Shown here in pieces: positions 8,151 through 17,089 of a stretch of 64,000 bases of DNA. The stretch covers positions 3,906,001 to 3,970,000 of the forward strand of contig NZ_OZ245754.1 in assembly GCF_965227365.1 (NCBI RefSeq), in the 5' to 3' direction. Both the position numbers and the translations under genes were made by a program. Positions within the stretch are counted from its first letter, which is position 1, and every line of letters begins with the position of its first letter. Below the pieces are notes generated by a model. The model saw only the letters and a list, made by a program, of their open reading frames with translations. It did not search any database and was not told the origin of the DNA. The stretch comes from Hwanghaeella sp965227365 (GTDB lineage: Bacteria; Pseudomonadota; Alphaproteobacteria; UBA8366; Aestuariispiraceae).

Positions 8151-11027
8151 TTACTCGGCCGCTTCCATATAGGCTTCCAACGGCGGGCAGGAACAGCTGA
8201 GATTCCGGTCGCCATAGACGTTGTCGACCCGGTTCACCGGCGACCAGTATTTCCTGACCTTCAGCCCCGGTACCGGGAAGACGGCCTGTTCCCGGCTATA
8301 GGGATGCGTCCAATCGGCATCGGTCAGATCGTCGATCGTATGCGGGGAATTGCGCAGCACGTTGTTTTCCGCATCCGCCTTCCCGGCCTCGATCTCGGCG
8401 ATTTCCTGACGGATCGCGATCATCGCGTCGCAGAAACGGTCCAGTTCCGCCTTCGACTCGCTTTCCGTCGGTTCGATCATCAGCGTGCCCGCGACCGGCC
8501 AGGACATGGTCGGTGCATGGAAGCCGTAATCGATCAGGCGTTTGGCGACATCCTCGTTCGTGATGCCCGTCGCTTCCGCATAGGGGCGGATATCGACGAT
8601 GCATTCATGCGCGACCATGCCGTTCGGCCCGGTATAGAGGATCGGGAAATAGTCCTTCAGGCGGGTAGCGATATAGTTCGCGTTCAGGACGGCTGCCTCG
8701 GTCGCGTGGCGCAGGCCCGCATCGCCCATCAACTCGATATAGGCCCAGCTGATCGGCAGGATGGCGGCACTGCCGAACGGCGCCGCGCTGACCGGGCCGA
8801 TCCGGCTCTTGCCGTCCTTCAATTCGCGATGGCCCGGCAGGAAGGGTGCCAGATGCGCCCCGACCCCGATGGGCCCGACGCCGGGACCACCGCCGCCATG
8901 CGGGATGCAGAAGGTCTTGTGAAGGTTCAGGTGGGACACATCCGACCCGAACTTGCCCGGATAACAAACGCCGACCATCGCGTTCAGATTGGCGCCATCC
9001 AGATAGACCTGCCCGCCATGCTGATGAACGATGTCGCAGATTTCCCGGATCGCTTCCTCGAACACGCCATGTGTCGAAGGATAGGTGACCATCAGGGCAC
9101 CCAGATTGTCCGAATGCTCGGCGGCCTTCGCCTTCAAATCCTCAATATCGATATTGCCCTGATCGTCGCAGGCGACGACAACGACCTGCATGCCGGCCAT
9201 ATGCGCCGAAGCCGGGTTGGTGCCATGCGCGGAACTGGGAATCAGGCAGATCTCACGATGCGCCTCACCGCGCGATTCGTGATAGGCGCGGATCACCAAC
9301 AGCCCCGCATATTCCCCCTGCGACCCGGCATTCGGCTGGACCGATACGGCGGCGTAACCGGTAATGACCGCAAGTTTCTGTTCCAGATCCTCGATCATTT
9401 CCCGATACCCGGCGACCTGTTCGACCGGGGCGAAAGGATGGATATTGGCGAATTCCGGCCAGGTGATGGGTATCATTTCGGTCGTCGCGTTCAGCTTCAT
9501 CGTGCAGGAGCCGAGCGGGATCATCGCCTTGTCCAGCGCCAGATCCTTGTCCATCAGGGACCGCATGTAACGCAGCATTTCCGTCTCTGACCGATAACTG
9601 TTGAAGACCGGATGACCGAGATAACTGCTGGTACGAACCAGATTGGTCGGCAGACCGCTTTCGGCGGATGCATCCAGCGCTTCGATATCCGCATTCTCGG
9701 CGCCGAAAAGCGACAACAGGTCCGCGACATCCTTCCGGGTGGTGGTCTGATCCAGCGATATCCCGAGATGCGCGTCATCGACCTGACGCAGGTTCATGCC
9801 CTTTTGCTGGGCCGCCGCGACGATCTTCGACGTATCCGCCCCGGTCTTCAGGGTCAACGTATCGAAGAAGGTGTCATTGACGATGTCGACGCCCTGCTTT
9901 TTCAGCCCTGAAGCCAAGGCACCCGTCAGCCGTGCGACTCGCGTTGCGATGGTCTTCAGGCCCTCCGGGCCGTGATAGACCGCATACATGCCGGCAATGA
10001 CCGCCAACAGAACCTGCGCCGTGCAAATGTTGCTGGTCGCCTTTTCCCGGCGGATATGCTGTTCGCGCGTTTGCAGGGCAAGGCGGTAGGCGGCCCGGCC
10101 CCGACTATCCACCGACACACCGACCAGCCGGCCCGGGATGGACCGTTTGTGTTTGTCGGAGGTCGCGAAAAAGGCGGCATGAGGCCCGCCATAGCCCATG
10201 GGCACGCCGAAACGTTGGCTGGAGCCGATGACCACATCCGCGCCCAATTCGCCCGGCGGCGTCAGCAGGCACAGCGCCAGCAGATCGCTGGCCACAGCGA
10301 CCATGGCGCCGCTTCCCTTGATCTTCTCGATCAAGGGGCCGATGTCACGAATCCGACCGTCGGTCGACGGATACTGGATCAGCGCACCGAAACAATCGAC
10401 GCCATCGAAATCGGCGTCCGGATCACCGACAACGACTTCATAATCAAGGGCCGCCGCGCGGGTTCGGATAACATCGATCGTCTGCGGATGGCAGTCATCC
10501 GAAACGAAGAAGGTCATGCTCTTGGACTTGCCGGCCCGCTTGGCGAAAGTCATCGCCTCCGCGGCCGCCGTCGCCTCGTCCAACAGGGAGGAATTGGCAA
10601 ATTCCATACCGGTCAAATCGGCGATCATGGTCTGGAAGTTGATCAAGGCTTCCAAACGCCCCTGCGACACTTCCGGCTGATACGGCGTATAAGCCGTGTA
10701 CCATCCCGGATTCTCCAGAATGTTGCGCAGAATGACCGTCGGCAGGTGCGTGCCGTAATAGCCCTGGCCGATATAGGACCGAAATACGGAATTCTTGCCG
10801 GCCATGTCCCGGAGCCTGCCCAGAACTTCGACTTCCGTGCATCCGTCGCCGATCCCGAGCGGATCATCCTGGCGGATCGCCTTGGGCACGACCTTGTCCA
10901 TCAGGTCGGACATGCTGGACAGGCCCATCGCCGCCAACATCTCCGCCTGTTCGTTCGGCCCCGGCCCGACATGGCGGCGCACGAAATCGTTCTTCCGCTC
11001 AAGACTGCTCAACGGCTCACGGTCCAT
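8151..11027 (-). CDS. gcvP: Glycine dehydrogenase (decarboxylating), P protein
   Basis: PLP enzyme that decarboxylates glycine and passes the aminomethyl group to lipoyl-GcvH. The 958-residue single-chain form is the full-length P protein (N- and C-terminal halves fused). The PLP lysine is Lys704 in NLHKTFCIPHGGGGPG. The N terminus FVRRHVGPGPNEQ is the usual opening. The ATG at 11027 is supported by a ribosome site GAAGGTGAG 7-8 bases upstream. It is the last gene of gcvT-gcvH-gcvP under the glycine riboswitch. Confidence 0.97.
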   Translation of the reverse strand: MDREPLSSLERKNDFVRRHVGPGPNEQAEMLAAMGLSSMSDLMDKVVPKAIRQDDPLGIGDGCTEVEVLGRLRDMAGKNSVFRSYIGQGYYGTHLPTVILRNILENPGWYTAYTPYQPEVSQGRLEALINFQTMIADLTGMEFANSSLLDEATAAAEAMTFAKRAGKSKSMTFFVSDDCHPQTIDVIRTRAAALDYEVVVGDPDADFDGVDCFGALIQYPSTDGRIRDIGPLIEKIKGSGAMVAVASDLLALCLLTPPGELGADVVIGSSQRFGVPMGYGGPHAAFFATSDKHKRSIPGRLVGVSVDSRGRAAYRLALQTREQHIRREKATSNICTAQVLLAVIAGMYAVYHGPEGLKTIATRVARLTGALASGLKKQGVDIVNDTFFDTLTLKTGADTSKIVAAAQQKGMNLRQVDDAHLGISLDQTTTRKDVADLLSLFGAENADIEALDASAESGLPTNLVRTSSYLGHPVFNSYRSETEMLRYMRSLMDKDLALDKAMIPLGSCTMKLNATTEMIPITWPEFANIHPFAPVEQVAGYREMIEDLEQKLAVITGYAAVSVQPNAGSQGEYAGLLVIRAYHESRGEAHREICLIPSSAHGTNPASAHMAGMQVVVVACDDQGNIDIEDLKAKAAEHSDNLGALMVTYPSTHGVFEEAIREICDIVHQHGGQVYLDGANLNAMVGVCYPGKFGSDVSHLNLHKTFCIPHGGGGPGVGPIGVGAHLAPFLPGHRELKDGKSRIGPVSAAPFGSAAILPISWAYIELMGDAGLRHATEAAVLNANYIATRLKDYFPILYTGPNGMVAHECIVDIRPYAEATGITNEDVAKRLIDYGFHAPTMSWPVAGTLMIEPTESESKAELDRFCDAMIAIRQEIAEIEAGKADAENNVLRNSPHTIDDLTDADWTHPYSREQAVFPVPGLKVRKYWSPVNRVDNVYGDRNLSCSCPPLEAYMEAAE

Positions 11028-11079
11028 TTTTTGCTCACCTTCTCTGGAGAATATCAAATACTCACACGTAGTTTTATGA

Positions 11080-11457
11080 TCAGCCGTTGTCGTCGCAGAA
11101 CTTCTTATAGGCGTCCGCGTCCATCAGATCGTCGAGTTCGGAGGCGTCGTCCATGCGCAGCTTGAAAAACCAACCGTCTCCTTCCGGATCGCTGTTCACG
11201 AGATCGGGCGTCGATTCCAAATCTTCGTTCACGTCCACCACTTCACCGGAAAGCGGCGTATAGACCTCGCTGGCGGCCTTCACCGATTCGACAACCCCGG
11301 CATCGCCGCCCTGACTGACCTGCGCGCCGACATCGGGCAGATCGACGAAGACGACATCGCCCAGCTGCTCCTGCGCGAAATTGGTAATTCCGACCGTGGC
11401 GATATCGCCATCGACAGAGACCCACTCATGATCTTCACTGAATTTCAGATCGCTCAT
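11080..11457 (-). CDS. gcvH: Glycine cleavage system H protein
   Basis: Lipoyl carrier that shuttles the aminomethyl intermediate between GcvP, GcvT and lipoamide dehydrogenase. The 125-residue protein has the lipoylation lysine Lys60 in GVVESVKAASEVYTP and the family opening FSEDHEWV. It sits between gcvT and gcvP on the minus strand, 52 bases before gcvP, in the same transcription unit. Confidence 0.97.
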   Translation of the reverse strand: MSDLKFSEDHEWVSVDGDIATVGITNFAQEQLGDVVFVDLPDVGAQVSQGGDAGVVESVKAASEVYTPLSGEVVDVNEDLESTPDLVNSDPEGDGWFFKLRMDDASELDDLMDADAYKKFCDDNG

Positions 11458-11501
11458 TCACCTCAACTCCCCTGTTTCCGCGTCGACACGCGGCGTTCAA
11501 C

Positions 11502-12641
11502 TCAACCTCGATAATAACGCTGCTCAACGAAAGGCAATTTGCGGACGGATGCGGGCAGGAGCTTGCCGCGCACCGAAAGCTGGACCGGGGTCCCCGCCGC
11601 GGCATGATCCGTGGCGACATAGCCCATGGCGACGGGACCGCCGACCGAGGGACCGAAGCCGCCGCTGGTCACCGCCCCGATGGGTTCTCCGTCGGCGGAC
11701 AGAATTTCGGTACCCTCTCGCGCCGGTGCGCGCCCTTCCGGCAGAATCCCGACCCGTTTACGGGCGACGCCGTCCTTGATTTGTGCCTGGACGATCGCCG
11801 CGCCCGGAAATCCGCCCTCCGTCCGGCGGCGCGTCCCGATCGACCAAAGCAATCCGGCCTCGATCGGGGTGGTACCCTCGTCGATATCATGTCCATAGAG
11901 GCACAGGCCCGCCTCCAGCCGCAGGCTGTCGCGGGCACCGAGACCGATGGCTTCGACTTCCTCGCAGCCCAGCAGCGTTTCGGACAGGCCGAGCGCGTCG
12001 GCTTCCGGGATGGAAATTTCATAGCCGTCCTCGCCGCTGTAACCCGACCGGCTGACGAGGCAATCGACCCCGGCGACGGAAATACGTTTCGCAGTCATGA
12101 ACGGCATCGTTGCGACCCCGTCGGCGAATCGCGACAGGACATCCGCGGCCTGAGGCCCTTGCAAGGCTATCAGGGCGCGGTTCTCGATCCGCTCAAGGAC
12201 GGCGGCGCCTGCAAGAGTCTTTTCCATGCGGGCGAAATCCGCATCCTTGCAGGCAGCGTTCACGACGACAAACAACCCATCATGCCCCATCGGCTCCCCG
12301 GCCCGGGTCACCATCAAGTCGTCCAGAATGCCGCCCTGGTCGTTCAGGAATTGGGTATAGCGCTGCTGGCCGGGTGCAAGCCCCTGCAGATCCCCGGGCA
12401 CCATCCCTTCCATCGCCGCAGCCGGGTCGTCACCGGTCAGCCAGGCCTGCCCCATATGGGACACGTCGAACAGGCCGGCGGCGGCACGGGTGTGCAGATG
12501 TTCCTTGAGAATACCGAGCCCATACTGGATCGGCATGTCATAGCCGGCAAAGCCGGCCATCTTGGCACCCAGACGCTGATGCAGCGCGTGGAGCGGGGTT
12601 TTCTTGAGATCGGTCGCTTGGTCTTCGGTTTCGGCGCTCAC
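11502..12641 (-). CDS. gcvT: Aminomethyltransferase, T protein
   Basis: Transfers the methylene group from aminomethyl-lipoyl GcvH to tetrahydrofolate and releases ammonia. The roughly 379-residue protein carries the folate-binding segments FAGYDMPIQYG and LFDVSHMGQ near the N terminus and YSGEDGYEIS in the middle, all typical of GcvT. A GTG at 12641 is the probable start; a TTG 15 bases upstream is also possible. First gene of the gcv operon, about 110 bases downstream of the glycine riboswitch. Confidence 0.94.
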   Translation of the reverse strand: MSAETEDQATDLKKTPLHALHQRLGAKMAGFAGYDMPIQYGLGILKEHLHTRAAAGLFDVSHMGQAWLTGDDPAAAMEGMVPGDLQGLAPGQQRYTQFLNDQGGILDDLMVTRAGEPMGHDGLFVVVNAACKDADFARMEKTLAGAAVLERIENRALIALQGPQAADVLSRFADGVATMPFMTAKRISVAGVDCLVSRSGYSGEDGYEISIPEADALGLSETLLGCEEVEAIGLGARDSLRLEAGLCLYGHDIDEGTTPIEAGLLWSIGTRRRTEGGFPGAAIVQAQIKDGVARKRVGILPEGRAPAREGTEILSADGEPIGAVTSGGFGPSVGGPVAMGYVATDHAAAGTPVQLSVRGKLLPASVRKLPFVEQRYYRG

Positions 12642-12751
12642 GGGTCTTCGGTCCAACAGTTAGAGACAGTACAGCGCCGCCCCTCGCGAAGCGGCAAAGA
12701 CTACCCCCTCTGTCATCTGACCATTGATACCCATCCGTCAGGATGAATTAT

Positions 12752-12952
12752 CGATGACGGTCGAACCTGAGAGTGTGACCGGCCGGGAATTCCAACCAGC
12801 TTACCCCTTCGGTGAGGCACCGATTTGCGCAGTTCACTGCACGGACCGGCCCCTGCTTTCCAGAGCGCCCTTCACCCGCGGTCCTTTTGCCTGAGAGATT
12901 TCGAGGCGATTGCTCCTTCGGCGCCGATCGAGTGATCGGTCTCTCCCACGGG
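12752..12952 (-). promoter_or_regulatory. Tandem glycine riboswitch
   Basis: Reading the minus strand, two consecutive aptamers show the same conserved blocks. The first has GGGAGAGACC near 12949, CGCCGAAGGAGCAA and CTCTCAGGCAAAAGGACC. The second has CACCGAAGGGGTAA, then GGTCACACTCTCAGGTTCGACC ending near 12756. This is the classic two-aptamer arrangement in front of gcvT. Glycine binding presumably switches on the gcv operon; no terminator with a clear T-tract is seen between it and gcvT. Confidence 0.93.
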
Positions 12953-13045
12953 TTTCACGAGGCATTTTCGTTCGACGCAAGGCTAGTGAATTCACCTTCC
13001 TTGTCAACAGAAGCAGTATCCGATTCGGAGAATTCGCGGAAACCC

Positions 13046-13558
13046 TTAGGAACCCTGCGCCCGATTGAACTCGACTTCCTGGCGCGTCAATTCGAAGCCC
13101 ATGAAGATCAGAAACTGGTCGCCCGTCTGCTCTTCGGTTTTCGGGATATCGATCTTCAGGCGCTCAAAAAAGGTTACGCGGGAACGGTTTCCGGAAAAAT
13201 CCACGGCGCCCTGAACGCTGCGGCGGCTCAAGATATTCCGTTTCCGATCGGTGACCGCGACAAAGAAGGAAAAGGTCCCCTGCTGAACAGTAGAGGCCGG
13301 CCCCTGACGGGCGGTGATCTTCACCAAGGCGGCAACCTCGACCTCGTCGTCATCCACCGAGCATTCGCCACGGACTTCCTCGAACTGGGCTTCCATCACC
13401 ACATCGGTGATATCCCGCCCGTCTCCCGGCCCGAACCGCGTGAGGTTCCCTGTTTCGGAAGGGACACGCACGTCCGGACAACGGACGACCTGGGTGTTGG
13501 AACTGCAGGCGGCGACCAGCAGCAAACCGGCCACGGCAATGAAGATACGCATTTTCAT
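13046..13558 (-). CDS. Hypothetical lipoprotein
   Basis: A 170-residue protein with a lipoprotein signal peptide (MKMRIFIAVAGLLLVAAC, lipobox VAAC, lipidated Cys18). The mature region is mostly beta-strand in character with an aromatic-rich stretch (GTFSFFVAVTD) and ends in a polar tail. It resembles uncharacterised alphaproteobacterial lipoproteins; I recognise no catalytic motif. It lies just upstream of the glycine riboswitch on the same strand and 18 bases after the CDGSH gene, so it may be co-transcribed with that gene. Confidence 0.75.
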   Translation of the reverse strand: MKMRIFIAVAGLLLVAACSSNTQVVRCPDVRVPSETGNLTRFGPGDGRDITDVVMEAQFEEVRGECSVDDDEVEVAALVKITARQGPASTVQQGTFSFFVAVTDRKRNILSRRSVQGAVDFSGNRSRVTFFERLKIDIPKTEEQTGDQFLIFMGFELTRQEVEFNRAQGS

Positions 13559-13576
13559 CTTGGTCAGAAGCCGATC

Positions 13577-13816
13577 CTAAAGCTTTGCATGTGTGCCGTC
13601 GCAGAGCGGCTGCCGCGCGGTATGTTTGCATCCGCAGAAAAAGACAGTGCGGTCCTTTTCGGCCGTATACTTGACGGGCGAGAAATCCGTCCCCGCATGA
13701 CTTCCGTCACAGAACGGCTGTTTGCCCGATTTTCCGCAGGCGCACCAGAAATAGGCTTTGCCTTCTTTCACTTCCGTCGAGAAGGGTTGCTTCGCGGCGA
13801 TGACGGGTTCACTCAT
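13577..13816 (-). CDS. CDGSH iron-sulfur domain protein (two domains)
   Basis: A 79-residue protein with two consecutive CDGSH cluster-binding motifs: CACGKSGKQPFCDGSH (residues 25-40) and CGCKHTARQPLCDGTH (61-76). Each supplies the three Cys and one His that hold a [2Fe-2S] cluster, as in mitoNEET-type proteins; compact double-CDGSH proteins are common in bacteria. Likely a redox or cluster-transfer protein. The ATG at 13816 begins the recognisable protein. It is divergent from ispH, itself an iron-sulfur enzyme. Confidence 0.9.
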   Translation of the reverse strand: MSEPVIAAKQPFSTEVKEGKAYFWCACGKSGKQPFCDGSHAGTDFSPVKYTAEKDRTVFFCGCKHTARQPLCDGTHAKL

Positions 13817-13977
13817 TTTCTCAGTTCCTCGACCGCCCTGGGGATTGGACATCCATGGTTTGTCCGGCACAGGCGCCCGGTTGTAAAGGATTTGAGCGCA
13901 GTCTAAAGAATGGCCAGCAGGGGAACAAGAACGGGGTTGCCGGACCGTCGGGCCCCGATTCGGACCGAATGGAGTGC

Positions 13978-14928
13978 ATGGTGGCGGCGCCACGGGAATT
14001 GAGGATATTGCTGGCCGGACCGCGCGGTTTCTGCGCCGGTGTCGACCGTGCGGTACTGATCGTCGAAAAGGCCCTGGAACGCTTCGGTGCGCCGGTCTTC
14101 GTCCGGCACGAAATCGTCCATAACCGCTTCGTCGTCGAATCGCTGGAGACCAAGGGTGCCGTCTTCGTGGATGAACTGGACCAGGCACCTGATGACCGCC
14201 CGATCGTCTTCTCCGCGCATGGGGTTCCCAAATCCGTGCCCACTGAGGCGCAGCGCCGCAATATGATCTACGTGGACGCGACCTGCCCGCTGGTTTCCAA
14301 GGTTCATCGGGAAGCGGAACGCCACCATCGCGAAGGCCGCCATGTGGTCTTGATCGGCCATGCCGGCCATCCGGAAGTGGTGGGAACAATGGGGCAATTG
14401 CCGGCAGGCGCAATGACCCTCGTCGAGACGGTCGACGATGTCGCCAGGCTCGATTTCAGCCCCGACCTGCCCCTCGCCCACGCGACACAGACGACACTCT
14501 CGGTCGACGAAACGGCCGATATCCTGGCCGCGCTGCGGACCCGTTATCCGGATATCCAAAGCCCCAAAAAGGAAGACATCTGTTACGCGACGACCAATCG
14601 CCAGGCCGCCGCGAAAAAGATCGCCCAACAGGCGGACGCCGTCTTCGTGATCGGCGCGCCGAATTCATCCAATTCCAAACGGCTCGTCGATGTGGCCAAT
14701 CAGGCCGGCTGCGCGAAAGCGATGCTTATCCAACGAGCTCACGACATAGACTGGAGCTATTTGGACGGGGTCCGGACCTTGGGGATCACGGCCGGGGCTT
14801 CAGCCCCGGAAGTTCTGGTTACCGAAGTGATCGAGGCCTGCGGAAAGCATTTTGACGTCACCGTCGAAGAGGTGGTAACGGCCGTCGAAGACGTGGAGTT
14901 CAAGCTTCCCCGCGTCCTGGTCGCGTAA
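13978..14928 (+). CDS. ispH: 4-hydroxy-3-methylbut-2-enyl diphosphate reductase
   Basis: Last step of the MEP isoprenoid pathway, a [4Fe-4S] enzyme giving IPP and DMAPP. The roughly 316-residue protein has the three cluster cysteines Cys19 (GPRGFCAGVDRA), Cys103 (DATCPLVSKV) and Cys202 (ICYATTNRQ), and the substrate-site segment APNSSNSKRL. The start is either ATG 13978 or ATG 13969; the shorter fits the homology. Followed 21 bases later by thrB and then rnhA, a common alphaproteobacterial operon. Confidence 0.95.
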   Translation: MVAAPRELRILLAGPRGFCAGVDRAVLIVEKALERFGAPVFVRHEIVHNRFVVESLETKGAVFVDELDQAPDDRPIVFSAHGVPKSVPTEAQRRNMIYVDATCPLVSKVHREAERHHREGRHVVLIGHAGHPEVVGTMGQLPAGAMTLVETVDDVARLDFSPDLPLAHATQTTLSVDETADILAALRTRYPDIQSPKKEDICYATTNRQAAAKKIAQQADAVFVIGAPNSSNSKRLVDVANQAGCAKAMLIQRAHDIDWSYLDGVRTLGITAGASAPEVLVTEVIEACGKHFDVTVEEVVTAVEDVEFKLPRVLVA

Positions 14929-14949
14929 CCGGGAAAGGCAGCGGATTTC

Positions 14950-15930
14950 ATGGCGGTTTACACGGAAGTCAGCGACGAGGACTTGGTCGAATTCATCGCC
15001 CAGTACGACATCGGCGAGGTCGTATCCTGCAAAGGGATCGCCGAAGGTGTGGAGAATTCCAACTACCTGCTGCACACCACGAAGAGTGCCTACATCCTGA
15101 CCCTTTATGAGAAGAGGGTGCGGGAAGAAGACCTGCCCTTCTTCCTGGGGCTCATGGAGCATCTGGCGAAAAAAGGCATCCACTGCCCGCAACCGCTGGC
15201 CGCACGCGACGGTGAGGCCCTACGGCAGCTTTGCGGCAGGCCGGCGGCACTCACTACCTTTTTGGAAGGTATGTGGCCGCGCAAGATCCAGCCCTTCCAC
15301 TGTGAGCAATTGGGCGGCGCCCTAGCCAACTTCCATCGCGCCGGCGCGGATTACGAACTGTTCCGAGCGAACAGCCTGTCGCTGGACAGTTGGCGGCCGC
15401 AATTCGACCAGTGCCGCAACCGTGCCCACGAAGTGCATCCGAATCTAGCCGATACGCTTGCGCGGGAACTCGACTTCCTGGAGGCCAACTGGCCGCAAGA
15501 TCTGCCCTTCGGCGTCTGCCACGCGGATTTGTTCCCCGATAACGTCTTTTTCATCGGCAAGGAATTGTCGGGTCTGATCGACTTCTATTTCGCCTGCAAC
15601 GACGCCTTGGCCTATGACCTGATCGTCTGCATGAACGCATGGTGCTTCGAGCGGGATGGCAGTTTCAACGTCACCAAGGCCCGGATGCTGCTATCCGCCT
15701 ATGCACGGGAACGGGTCCTGTCACGCGCGGAATTGGACGCATTGCCCATTCTGGCGCGGGGCGCCGCGATGCGGTTCCTGCTGTCACGCCTCTACGATTG
15801 GCTGAACCATCCGGAAGGCGCCTTCGTGAAGCCGAAGGACCCGCTGGAATACCTGACGATCCTGAGCTTCCACCAATCGGTTCGGGATGTCGGCGCCTAC
15901 GGGTTGGAGGAAAGCGCGCTTCATGGCTGA
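14950..15930 (+). CDS. thrB: Homoserine kinase (APH-fold type)
   Basis: ATP-dependent phosphorylation of homoserine ahead of threonine synthase. The 326-residue protein belongs to the aminoglycoside-phosphotransferase-like ThrB family used by many alphaproteobacteria instead of the GHMP-type enzyme. The catalytic loop is CHADLFPDNVFF and the metal-binding segment is GLIDFYFACND. The thrC gene encoding the next enzyme is in this window at about 22-23 kb. The last 8 bases overlap the start of rnhA. Confidence 0.92.
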   Translation: MAVYTEVSDEDLVEFIAQYDIGEVVSCKGIAEGVENSNYLLHTTKSAYILTLYEKRVREEDLPFFLGLMEHLAKKGIHCPQPLAARDGEALRQLCGRPAALTTFLEGMWPRKIQPFHCEQLGGALANFHRAGADYELFRANSLSLDSWRPQFDQCRNRAHEVHPNLADTLARELDFLEANWPQDLPFGVCHADLFPDNVFFIGKELSGLIDFYFACNDALAYDLIVCMNAWCFERDGSFNVTKARMLLSAYARERVLSRAELDALPILARGAAMRFLLSRLYDWLNHPEGAFVKPKDPLEYLTILSFHQSVRDVGAYGLEESALHG

Positions 15931-16378
15931 CACCCAAGGCGTTGATACCGAGAACGTGGTGGAAATCTTCACCGACGGGGCATGTTCCGGGAATCCCGGC
16001 CCAGGCGGCTGGGGGGTCGTCATGCGGTGGCGCGGCAATGAACGCGAATTGTCGGGTGGCGAAAAGGAAACCACCAACAACCGCATGGAGTTGATGGCCG
16101 CCATCGCCGCGCTGGAAGCACTGAAACGCCCAATGGACGTGGTGCTGACGACCGACAGCACCTATGTGCGCGACGGGATTACGAAATGGATCCATGGCTG
16201 GCGCCGCAACGGCTGGAAGACCGCAGCCAAGAAACCCGTGAAGAACGCCGATCTTTGGCAACGCCTGGAACAGGCCATGAAGCCGCACAGCGTCGAATGG
16301 AAATGGGTGAAAGGCCATGCCGGCCATGACGAGAACGAGCGGGCGGATGCCCTCGCCCGGGACGGCATCCCGTTCTGA
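15923..16378 (+). CDS. rnhA: Ribonuclease HI
   Basis: Cleaves RNA in RNA-DNA hybrids (R-loops, lagging-strand primers). The 151-residue protein has the metal-binding carboxylates Asp18 (FTDGACSGNPGPGG), Glu56 (TTNNRMELMAAI), Asp78 (TTDSTYV) and Asp142 (NERADALA), plus the basic protrusion GWRRNGWKTAAKKPVKN. Full length for the family. The ATG at 15923 overlaps the thrB stop by 8 bases, implying coupled translation. A terminator follows. Confidence 0.96.
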   Translation: MADTQGVDTENVVEIFTDGACSGNPGPGGWGVVMRWRGNERELSGGEKETTNNRMELMAAIAALEALKRPMDVVLTTDSTYVRDGITKWIHGWRRNGWKTAAKKPVKNADLWQRLEQAMKPHSVEWKWVKGHAGHDENERADALARDGIPF

Positions 16379-16410
16379 CGCACCCCTGATCCAGGGGCCT
16401 GCCGCAAACA

Positions 16411-16436
16411 AAAACCCCCGCCGAGGCGGGGGTTTT
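16411..16436. terminator. Bidirectional terminator between rnhA and the peroxiredoxin gene
   Basis: An inverted repeat AAAACCCCCGC/GCGGGGGTTTT with a tight loop lies between two convergent genes. It provides a T-tract on both strands, so it can stop ispH-thrB-rnhA from one side and the peroxiredoxin transcript from the other. Confidence 0.9.
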
Positions 16437-16462
16437 ATCATTTCGGCTGCTGACTTTAAGTC

Positions 16463-16942
16463 TTAGAGCGCCTTCAGGATCGCGTCGGCGGACGAAACCT
16501 CGAACGCACCGGGCTCCTCGACCGCCAGATGCGTCACGACACCGTCTTCCGCGATCATCGCGAAACGCTGTCCGCGGATGCCGAGGCCCGCCGCTTCCAG
16601 ATCGAGAACCAAGCCAAGCGCCTTGGTAAAGGCGGCGCTGCCATCGGCCAGCATCGTCACTTTGCCGTCGACGCCCTGGTCTTTCGCCCAGGCGCCCATG
16701 ACGAAGGCGTCGTTGACCGCCAAGCACATTACTTCGTCCACACCCTTGGCCTTGATTTCATCGGCTTTCTCGACGAAGCCCGGCAGGTGCTTCGCGGAAC
16801 AGGTCGGCGTGAACGCGCCCGGCAGCGAGAAAATCACCACCTTCCGGCCGGCCAGCTTGGCCGCCATATCGACCGCTTCCGGACCATCCGCGCCCATCGT
16901 CTTCAGGCCTTCGGTCGGCAGTTTGTCACCTACTCCAATCAT
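16463..16942 (-). CDS. Peroxiredoxin (Prx5 type)
   Basis: Thiol peroxidase reducing hydroperoxides. The 159-residue protein has the peroxidatic Cys48 in SLPGAFTPTCS, the signature of the Prx5/AhpE-like redoxin subgroup that usually takes electrons from glutaredoxin or glutathione. The C-terminal half has the usual DGVVTHLAVEEPGAFEVSSA. Complete. It converges on rnhA, and a bidirectional hairpin separates them. The gshA glutathione gene lies at about 37 kb. Confidence 0.93.
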   Translation of the reverse strand: MIGVGDKLPTEGLKTMGADGPEAVDMAAKLAGRKVVIFSLPGAFTPTCSAKHLPGFVEKADEIKAKGVDEVMCLAVNDAFVMGAWAKDQGVDGKVTMLADGSAAFTKALGLVLDLEAAGLGIRGQRFAMIAEDGVVTHLAVEEPGAFEVSSADAILKAL

Positions 16943-16970
16943 GATGCTTTCCCTCTCCCAATGTGTGCTG

Positions 16971-16999
16971 AAAAACCGGCGGCGCCAATCGGCCGCCGG
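16971..16999 (-). terminator. Terminator after the DsbD-like gene
   Basis: On the minus strand an 8-bp stem CCGGCGGC/GCCGCCGG is followed directly by TTTTT. It lies about 90 bases past the stop codon of the DsbD-like gene and just ahead of the peroxiredoxin gene. Confidence 0.8.
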
Positions 17000-17089
17000 G
17001 CAATTGCCATGCGAGAACCGCAGGAACTGACCGTCACGACCCTATGTAAAGCGTTCTGCTAAGGTTTCCAGTGTTTTGTGTTCTGGGAT

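Noticed and set aside
8304..11165. Long plus-strand open frames opposite gcvP.
   Set aside because: They mirror the codon pattern of gcvP, which is certain; nothing in them resembles a protein family.
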